Program-made: the position numbers and the translations under genes
In this document: piece by piece, positions 58,634 through 64,000 of the stretch
How positions within the stretch are numbered: the first letter of the stretch is position 1
Layout of the letters: each line of letters opens with the position of its first letter
The notes under the pieces: model-generated
Seen by the model: the letters and a program-made list of their open reading frames with translations, nothing else
What the model was told of the DNA's origin: nothing
The model's database searches: none
Assembly (NCBI GenBank): GCA_945883845.1
Contig: CAMCYI010000012.1
Span: forward strand, 1-64,000
DNA length: 64,000 nt
Direction of reading: 5' to 3'
Source: Bacteriovorax stolpii
GTDB lineage: Bacteria; Bdellovibrionota; Bacteriovoracia; Bacteriovoracales; Bacteriovoracaceae

Positions 58634-58989
58634 ATGACCAGGAGAAAATCCTTAAAGTCGTCAGTTCTTTTTACGACAAGGCGAAAACCGATATTCTCAT
58701 CGGATACCATTTCAGGAACATTTTAGATTTCGATGAACATATCCCACGAATAGCATCTTTCTGGGAAATTCAGCTTCTGGGCGTGGCTTCTTCAAAAGTT
58801 GATCAGCCATTTGATGTTATGAATGCACATATCCCGCTCAGTATTAAGCGTGGAGAACTTGGAAGGTGGCTTCTTCTTTTCAGAATGACACTCGATGAGC
58901 AGGCCCACGAGCTCGGAGATATGAAAGATAAATGGCTGGAGAAATTAGTCTTTTTTGAGGGCGTTTTCATCCGGTCTTTTGGCCTCTAA
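58630..58989 (+). CDS. Group III truncated haemoglobin
   Basis: A 119-residue globin. The pattern FYDKAKTDILIGYHF, then HIPRIASFWEIQLLG and MNAHIPLS is that of the group III truncated family (C. jejuni Ctb type). The proximal histidine is the H of NAHIPLS near residue 67, and the RWLLLFRMTLDEQ helix with the conserved tryptophan follows. It should bind haem and oxygen or nitric oxide. It closes a coupled five-gene operon, overlapping the previous gene by four bases (ATGA). Its 3' end overlaps the convergent lipoprotein gene by 45 bases. Confidence 0.85.
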   Translation: MNDQEKILKVVSSFYDKAKTDILIGYHFRNILDFDEHIPRIASFWEIQLLGVASSKVDQPFDVMNAHIPLSIKRGELGRWLLLFRMTLDEQAHELGDMKDKWLEKLVFFEGVFIRSFGL

Positions 58990-59328
58990 GGCCTCAACCA
59001 CAAATTTTTCAAGCAGAGGCTCACCCGAAACATCATCAAAAAGCCAGTTGCGGGAATAGTAGCCACGAAATTTTTTTGCAGCAGCAAGTGCACTCGCCTC
59101 GTCTGTAAATTCAACTGCAATCATCTGGATTCTTTGAACACCAACAATATGAGCACCTATGCAGGCCTCACCGTACTCGGCACAGGTCACACCTTCAGTC
59201 ATCTTACTAGGTAACACGAGACTGACTGATGAATCATACTTCAGTCCCTTACTCAGCAACTGCTCCTTGGTCCATTTAACTGGCTTTGAGCAGGCAGATA
59301 TCAGTAAAAGAAAGAAGATATTTTTCAG
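58945..59328 (-). CDS. Small lipoprotein with an apparent CTG start
   Basis: A 127-residue frame. From 59328 it reads CTG then KNIFFLLLISACSKPVKW, a clear lipoprotein signal with the lipobox LISAC. There is no ATG, GTG or TTG in frame that keeps this signal; the nearest TTG at 59259 would remove it. The CTG overlaps the stop of the upstream epimerase gene as CTGA, the same geometry as the usual ATGA coupling, so translation from CTG (or an adjacent ATT) by reinitiation is likely. The mature part is a small alpha/beta domain (MIAVEFTDEASALAAAKKF). Function unknown. Confidence 0.65.
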   Translation of the reverse strand: MKNIFFLLLISACSKPVKWTKEQLLSKGLKYDSSVSLVLPSKMTEGVTCAEYGEACIGAHIVGVQRIQMIAVEFTDEASALAAAKKFRGYYSRNWLFDDVSGEPLLEKFVVEALEAKRPDENALKKD

Positions 59329-60236
59329 AATGCAGTTTCCTTTAAAGTCATCGCGAGCGTTGGATAGTGATAATGAAATTTTGCCTGCTTGAAGTGGGCC
59401 GGAAGAACACGCTGGCTCTCCAGAAGAACAGAAGACATCTCACCAAAAACTAAATTAAGAGCAAAGGCAGGAACAGGAAAGAAAGTCTTACGAGAAAGAG
59501 CTGACCCGAGAACTTTGGTGAATTCTTCATTCGTCGCTGGATACGGAGAAACACCGTTAAAAACTCCCGTGAGGGCCGGTTCTTTTATGGCTTCAACATA
59601 CATACGAGCGAGATCCTGAAGATGAATCCAGCTCATGTACTGATGTCCTGTAGCAAGTTTTCCACCAAGGCCAAGTTTAAAAATCGGAAGCATCTTCTTA
59701 AGTGCGCCACCATTTTTTCCAATCACGACACCAGTGCGAATGATGACGACACGAACACCGAGGTCTTTCGCGCGATTCGTTTCTTTTTCCCAATCCTTGC
59801 AGATGCGGGCCAGAAAACCATCACCGAGATTGGAATTTTCACTGAGTTCTTCACTCCCACGATCCCCGTAGATGCCGATAGCTGAAGCAGAGACTAATAC
59901 AGCAGGCTTCTTAGGCATCGCTGCCATGGCCTCAACCAGACGTGCCGTACCTTCAATGCGTGATGAATATATTTTCTTTTTCTGAGCATCGTCCCATGGT
60001 TTATCGGCAATACCTTCGCCCATCAGGTTAATGACACCGTGAACACCCTCGAAAGCTTCCATAGGGGCCTTCGTGGAATTATCGGCCCACTGAAAATAAC
60101 GACATTTACTCCCAAGAGTAAGAGCGGCCTTAGCAATGTTACGGGTGAGAACAACGACATCATGATTTTGATCAAGAAGCTCTTTTACGACGGCGCGTCC
60201 CACAAAACCAGTTGCACCTGTCACAAGAATTTTCAT
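59325..60236 (-). CDS. NAD-dependent epimerase/SDR family protein (TIGR01777/YfcH type)
   Basis: A 303-residue extended short-chain dehydrogenase-like protein. The nucleotide-binding motif is ILVTGATGFVGRAVV at the N-terminus. The VHGVINLMGEGIADKPW and VLVSASAIGIYGDRG segments and the closing VLPAHFKQAKFHYHYP are typical of the YfcH/SULA-like TIGR01777 family. The catalytic Tyr is in IYGDRG. The reaction is not known for this family. The ATG at 60236 follows TGGAGATATCGCCT. It is probably co-transcribed with the lipoprotein gene downstream. Confidence 0.93.
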   Translation of the reverse strand: MKILVTGATGFVGRAVVKELLDQNHDVVVLTRNIAKAALTLGSKCRYFQWADNSTKAPMEAFEGVHGVINLMGEGIADKPWDDAQKKKIYSSRIEGTARLVEAMAAMPKKPAVLVSASAIGIYGDRGSEELSENSNLGDGFLARICKDWEKETNRAKDLGVRVVIIRTGVVIGKNGGALKKMLPIFKLGLGGKLATGHQYMSWIHLQDLARMYVEAIKEPALTGVFNGVSPYPATNEEFTKVLGSALSRKTFFPVPAFALNLVFGEMSSVLLESQRVLPAHFKQAKFHYHYPTLAMTLKETAF

Positions 60237-60375
60237 AGGCGATATCTCCACATATATTTTCATTATCATAACCTGATCTGGAGGAGTGGTTAAGCCTTAA
60301 AGGGCCTCTTTTGTAAAATTTTGGACAAAAACTGAACAAAGGAGATCAGCTTCAGTCACAGCAGGAGGAAGAAGC

Positions 60376-60381
60376 TATAAT
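60376..60381 (+). promoter_or_regulatory. Candidate -10 element for a leaderless flavoprotein gene
   Basis: TATAAT, a consensus hexamer, ends seven bases before the second of two ATGs (60385 and 60388). An AGGAGGA at 60363-60369 is 15 bases from the first ATG, too far for a normal Shine-Dalgarno. Confidence 0.45.
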
Positions 60382-60384
60382 CTG

Positions 60385-61272
60385 ATGATGGAAAGTACTA
60401 TCAGCACAGAGACAGTCATCATTGGTGCGGGTCTCTCGGGATTAATTCTTGCAGTGTCTTTGCAACAAAATGCGCGTCCCATAATCGTTCTGGAAAAGTC
60501 AAAAGGGGTTGGTGGAAGAATTTCCACCCGTAGGATTAATAATCTGGGTTTTGATCATGGAACTCCTTATTGGTCCGATCATTACCCTGTACCGGCATCG
60601 CTCACCTCGCTGATGAGAAAAGATCATAAAGGTATTTTCATTGAGGGGGGAATGAATCAGTTCGCCAAATTTTTTTCTCAGACCCTCCCTATCCAGAGAG
60701 AAACCCGAGTCACCCGCATTTCAAAAAATGCCGACACCTGGTTATTAAGTACAGATTCTGGCCATCTTTATGAAGCAAAGAATGTTGTCCTTACGGCCCC
60801 CCTTCCTCAGGCAAGAGAACTTTTGATTCAAAGCGGATTTGCGCAGGAAATGATTCCAGAGATTACTTATTCAAAGACCGTTCTTTCATTAAACGTGCTG
60901 AATGAATTACCTTCAGATACATCTCAATTTAATCCTTCCATCTTCTCTTTTCAGAATCTCCGTAATCTTCATCCTCTTGGTGTCATCATCAATCCGGGTG
61001 ATGAATTTGCAGAAAAATATTTTGAAGAAACGGATGAAGAAATTTTAAAGAAGATTGCAGCATTCTCAGATCAGGCGGGACTACCCCTGAATGTGAAAAC
61101 AAGTGAACTCAAAAAGTGGAGATATGCCAGGCCATTATCCCATCTCCAGGAGTCGTATCTCGAGGTCGATGAAAATCTTTTTCTGATCGGTGACTTCTTT
61201 TCTCCAGGCCAAATCGATGGTGCGCTTTCCTCAGCAGAGGCCTTGTCAAAACATCTCACCAGAGCAATTTAG
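60385..61272 (+). CDS. FAD-dependent amine-oxidase-like (renalase-type) protein
   Basis: A 295-residue flavoprotein. The N-terminal dinucleotide motif VIIGAGLSGLILAVSL is followed by IIVLEKSKGVGGRISTRR, the ADP-ribose binding R-x-G-G-R segment of the amine oxidase superfamily. The C-terminal GDFFSPGQIDGALSSAEALS is the usual FAD-closing motif. The short length (under 330 residues) and style resemble the renalase-like group of bacterial NAD(P)H/flavin oxidoreductases. Substrate unknown. Two start codons in a row (60385, 60388); a -10-like TATAAT is seven bases before the second. Confidence 0.88.
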   Translation: MMESTISTETVIIGAGLSGLILAVSLQQNARPIIVLEKSKGVGGRISTRRINNLGFDHGTPYWSDHYPVPASLTSLMRKDHKGIFIEGGMNQFAKFFSQTLPIQRETRVTRISKNADTWLLSTDSGHLYEAKNVVLTAPLPQARELLIQSGFAQEMIPEITYSKTVLSLNVLNELPSDTSQFNPSIFSFQNLRNLHPLGVIINPGDEFAEKYFEETDEEILKKIAAFSDQAGLPLNVKTSELKKWRYARPLSHLQESYLEVDENLFLIGDFFSPGQIDGALSSAEALSKHLTRAI

Positions 61273-61311
61273 TCGGAAGATCTTCCCATACCATCCCATC
61301 ATCATTTCAGG

Positions 61312-61317
61312 CATAAT
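61312..61317 (+). promoter_or_regulatory. Candidate -10 element for a leaderless patatin gene
   Basis: CATAAT ends seven bases before the ATG at 61324, and there is no Shine-Dalgarno. The -35 region is poor. Confidence 0.3.
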
Positions 61318-61323
61318 AGATTT

Positions 61324-62448
61324 ATGGAAAGCAAACTTGGATTAGTGATGACTGGTGGTGGAGCGCGGGCAGCGTATCAGGTGGGTGTCGTCAGGGCGAT
61401 CTATGAAATCCTTGATAAACCCAAGCATCTCTTTGACGTGATCACTGGAAATTCTGCGGGGGCCATCAACTCGACATACCTTGCAGCGAATGCGGAAAAT
61501 TGGGATGTAGCGACCAGAAATCTCCAGCATCTGTGGGAAAAACTTTCACCGAAAGATGTTTTCGATCTTCGCACAAAAACCATCTCGCAGGTTGGATTGA
61601 AATGGATGGCCGGCTCTATGTTCGGTGGGATGACAAGCAAGGTTGCGGGCATCAACTATCTTCTGGATACAGAACCGCTCCGCAAGTTTCTTGGAAAAAA
61701 TATCGCATTCGAGGACATCAAAACGAATATTGAAAACAAGGCCCTCTACGGAATTGCTCTCTCTACGACAAACTACAATTCGGGAAGCAGTGTGATTTTT
61801 TATCAGGGAGATTACGAAATTTCCGACTGGCTTCGGTCCGAAAGGTTCTCACACCGTACTGATCTGAATGTTGATCATGTGATGGCTTCTTCCGCTATCC
61901 CATTCTTCTTCCCACCTATCCAGGTGGAAGATAGTTTTTATGGTGATGGCTGTATCAGACAGACGACTCCTCTCTCTCCGGCGATCCATCTCGGAGCAGA
62001 TAAAATTATTTCTATCGGTATCCGCTATCCGCATAACCAGAATCGCATGAAGGACATGGCGTTTTCACCATTTGATAATCCTTCGATCGGCCAGATTGTG
62101 GGTGTATTACTAAACTCGATCTTCCTCGATTCGCTTGAAGCGGACGTGGAAAGGCTTGGGGCCATGAATGCCCTAGTAGCTTCGGGACAAAATTCTCACT
62201 TAAAAGAAATTCCAATTCTGATGATCAGGCCTTCACGGGATCTGGGAAAGATGACGACAAGATTGAATAAAGAATTACCAAAATCGCTGAGATATCTGTT
62301 GAAGGGTATCGGGGTTTCGGATTCTGAAGGTCTCGATCTTTTAAGCTACCTTGCTTTTGATGAGGCCTATACGAACCCGTTGATGGAGCTGGGCTATGAA
62401 GACACCCGCGCCATCAAGCAGGACATATTGAGATTTATCGACGTCTGA
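61324..62448 (+). CDS. Patatin-like phospholipase
   Basis: A 374-residue serine hydrolase of the patatin family. The oxyanion loop is LVMTGGGARAAYQVG, the nucleophile S44 is in TGNSAGAINS, and the dyad aspartate D208 is in FYGDGCIRQ, where most patatins have DGG. There is no signal peptide, so it may be cytosolic or translocated otherwise. It should cleave acyl chains from phospholipids. Its 3' end overlaps the convergent helicase gene by 14 bases. The ATG has no Shine-Dalgarno; a CATAAT stands seven bases upstream. Confidence 0.93.
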   Translation: MESKLGLVMTGGGARAAYQVGVVRAIYEILDKPKHLFDVITGNSAGAINSTYLAANAENWDVATRNLQHLWEKLSPKDVFDLRTKTISQVGLKWMAGSMFGGMTSKVAGINYLLDTEPLRKFLGKNIAFEDIKTNIENKALYGIALSTTNYNSGSSVIFYQGDYEISDWLRSERFSHRTDLNVDHVMASSAIPFFFPPIQVEDSFYGDGCIRQTTPLSPAIHLGADKIISIGIRYPHNQNRMKDMAFSPFDNPSIGQIVGVLLNSIFLDSLEADVERLGAMNALVASGQNSHLKEIPILMIRPSRDLGKMTTRLNKELPKSLRYLLKGIGVSDSEGLDLLSYLAFDEAYTNPLMELGYEDTRAIKQDILRFIDV

Positions 62449-63709
62449 TACCACGATTACGTTTAGGCGCTTCCGGTTTTTCTTCACGCTTGTAAGGTGA
62501 GACCTTTAACGGCGCTTTTTTCTTCACCACTTTTTTCTCAGACTTCATTTTATCTTCCGGAATTGTTTCCAGATTCAGGTGACGCTGATTTGCAATGGCT
62601 TCGTTGATTTCTTTAATCGTTTTCGAGTCATGATGGGCAACGAGATTATAAACAATCCCTTTCTTCCCGCCTCGAGCAACTCGACCGCATCGGTGGAGAT
62701 AGTAAATTCCTGTCTTCGGTAAACCGTAGTTCAGTACCCACACGAGATCCTGAATATCAATACCACGGGCCGCAACGTCAGTTGCAATCAGGACCTGGGC
62801 CTTCTTATCGACGAACTGGCGGATGGCCGCTTCACGCTCTTTAATTTCAAGATCACCGTGAAGGAGTTTCGTTTTGAGCTTCGGCATTTTTTCGTTGAGA
62901 TATTTATAAAGGTCTTCTGCCTGGTTCTTCTGATTCGTAAAAATAATTCCGCGTCCCTGTGCCTGTTTATCAAGGAACATCTTCACAATCGTATTTTTTT
63001 CTTCCGGAGTAACTCGTACGTTATATGTATCAATACGTGATTGTGGAGCGTGCGAAGTTTCTGAAGTTACTTTTGTAAAATCCACATCAATGAATTTCTC
63101 GAGGATGTAATCCTCAACTTCCTGAGGAAGTGTTGCTGTAATAAAACCAAATTGAACGAGGTTCAAATCAAACTGCTCAATCATGAAATCGAGATCACGT
63201 TTAAAACCCATGTCAAAAAGCTGATCCGCTTCATCGAAGATCACATAACGAAGCTGATTGAAGCTTAATTCTTTTTTCTGGATCGCACTCTTGATGCGTG
63301 AAGGAGTCGCGATCAGGATTTCGTAATTATCACTGGCCACTGACTTCATCTTCGCACTCGTGTCACCACCAGTGAGGTTTCTCACGCGCAGGCGAAGGTG
63401 GTGGGAAATATCCTTGAACACTCCATGAATCTGAGTGGCGAGTTCACGGGTAGGGGCCACGATGACAGCGTAAGGAGCGCCTTTCATGGTGTTCTTGAAC
63501 CCTTCATCTTCTTTTTGCTTGATACGGCTGGCGATCGGGAGGGCATATGAGAGGGTCTTGCCGGAGCCTGTTTCAGAGAGAACAATGATCGATTTCCGAT
63601 TCAGAATCTCAGGAATAACCCGCTTTTGGACCAAAGTGGCAGTTTTCAGCCCTTGCTCCTTAAAGAAATCATTCAGCTTTGGGTGTAAATCAGCATCTAA
63701 AAAGGCCAT
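62435..63709 (-). CDS. DEAD-box RNA helicase
   Basis: A 424-residue ATP-dependent RNA helicase. The Q motif region ATLVQKRVIPEIL, Walker A LSETGSGKT, DEAD in VIFDEADQLF, the TAT motif (FITATLPQE), VLIATDVAARGIDI and the HRCGRVARGG motif VI are all present. The C-terminal 55 residues are Lys/Arg-rich, as in RhlE/DeaD relatives, and should bind RNA. I chose the ATG at 63709 after GAGGGACCT; an upstream ATG would add 17 residues. It is convergent with the patatin gene and its 5' region faces the partial gene at 63875. Confidence 0.96.
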   Translation of the reverse strand: MAFLDADLHPKLNDFFKEQGLKTATLVQKRVIPEILNRKSIIVLSETGSGKTLSYALPIASRIKQKEDEGFKNTMKGAPYAVIVAPTRELATQIHGVFKDISHHLRLRVRNLTGGDTSAKMKSVASDNYEILIATPSRIKSAIQKKELSFNQLRYVIFDEADQLFDMGFKRDLDFMIEQFDLNLVQFGFITATLPQEVEDYILEKFIDVDFTKVTSETSHAPQSRIDTYNVRVTPEEKNTIVKMFLDKQAQGRGIIFTNQKNQAEDLYKYLNEKMPKLKTKLLHGDLEIKEREAAIRQFVDKKAQVLIATDVAARGIDIQDLVWVLNYGLPKTGIYYLHRCGRVARGGKKGIVYNLVAHHDSKTIKEINEAIANQRHLNLETIPEDKMKSEKKVVKKKAPLKVSPYKREEKPEAPKRNRGIRRR

Positions 63710-63874
63710 AGGTCCCTCATATTTCTCGCACGTGCGGAAGTCATCGTCATTTTTGCCCAAACTAGCACTCCCCGGGACCTTTTGTCAGTCATATTGGGTA
63801 AAAAATTCTGAATATCGCCAGAGAGGCAAAGAACCTAGAATGAGAGAGTGAATACCCTCATTGTAAGGACTCCT

Positions 63875-64000
63875 ATGTTCCGTCTTCTTCAGCTCATGGC
63901 CGTGCTTACCGTTGCGTTTTTTTCGGACGAGACTTTTGCCCAGATCTTCGACATCAAAGTCACGAATTATGGGTTCAATACAACCGCAAATCCTCAGTTA
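63875..64000 (+). CDS. Exported hypothetical protein, 3' end beyond the window
   Basis: An ATG at 63875 follows TAAGGACTCCT, a good Shine-Dalgarno, and the frame stays open for 42 codons to the window edge. The start is a signal peptide (RLLQLMAVLTVAFFSDETFAQ), after which FDIKVTNYGFNTTANPQL begins a strand-rich mature part. Too little is visible for a family call. The gene is divergent from the helicase gene, with 165 bases between the two start codons. Confidence 0.6.
   Translation, partial: MFRLLQLMAVLTVAFFSDETFAQIFDIKVTNYGFNTTANPQL

Overview
The window looks like the chromosome of a Bacteriovorax/Peredibacter-type member of the Bdellovibrionota (or a close deltaproteobacterium-like relative). 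This is inferred from the protein mix: a complete class of soluble chemosensory proteins, GAF/PAS hybrid histidine kinases, a B-type succinate dehydrogenase, an unusually large share of small exported proteins and lipoproteins, a pilin-like protein and a low-to-moderate G+C content. No rRNA, tRNA, insertion sequence, phage module or CRISPR array was seen, so the placement rests on protein style and not on a marker gene.

Layout. (1) 1-9817, minus strand: a tightly packed chemosensory operon in the order cheA (with a fused receiver), cheW, soluble PAS-containing MCP, cheB, an HPt-like adaptor with two GspE-N-like repeats, a CheY-like receiver, cheR, a receiver/GAF-like unknown and a degenerate HD-GYP protein cut by the window edge. 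(2) 10051-16193, plus strand: a divergent signalling block with two paralogous GAF-PAS-HisKA-HATPase-REC hybrid kinases separated by an atypical stand-alone receiver. (3) 16.4-17.7 kb: a small exported protein and an RRM RNA-binding protein, each preceded by the same palindrome inside a larger hairpin, then a YjdM/PhnA-like zinc protein. (4) 17.7-30.8 kb: a transporter followed by a stress and redox neighbourhood (phosphoribosyltransferase, BON protein, Hsp20, glutathione transferase, methylglyoxal synthase, polyphosphate kinase 2, exported MsrB, pseudoazurin, thioredoxin 2), with two paralogous tiny proteins of an unnamed family. (5) 30.8-39.1 kb: mixed hypothetical, regulatory and exported genes, ending with a CPD photolyase. 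(6) 39.2-42.6 kb: sdhCAB. (7) 42.6-55 kb: many exported proteins, including a 578-residue protein built on a nine-residue cysteine repeat and a 500-residue exported protein that resembles a clan CD (caspase-fold) peptidase. (8) 55-64 kb: queE, a five-gene overlapping operon ending in a group III truncated globin, a lipoprotein that appears to start at CTG, an SDR epimerase, an amine-oxidase-like flavoprotein, a patatin phospholipase, a DEAD-box helicase and the start of another exported protein.

Themes. Genes are compact, often with 1-10 base overlaps. Most starts have a Shine-Dalgarno sequence, but at least six plus-strand genes lack one and instead carry a -10-like hexamer that ends seven bases before the ATG, as expected for leaderless mRNAs. 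The strongest candidates for undescribed biology are the cysteine-nonad protein, the caspase-like exported protein, the duplicated 5' hairpin motif, the small FDMxEY protein family and the CTG-start lipoprotein.
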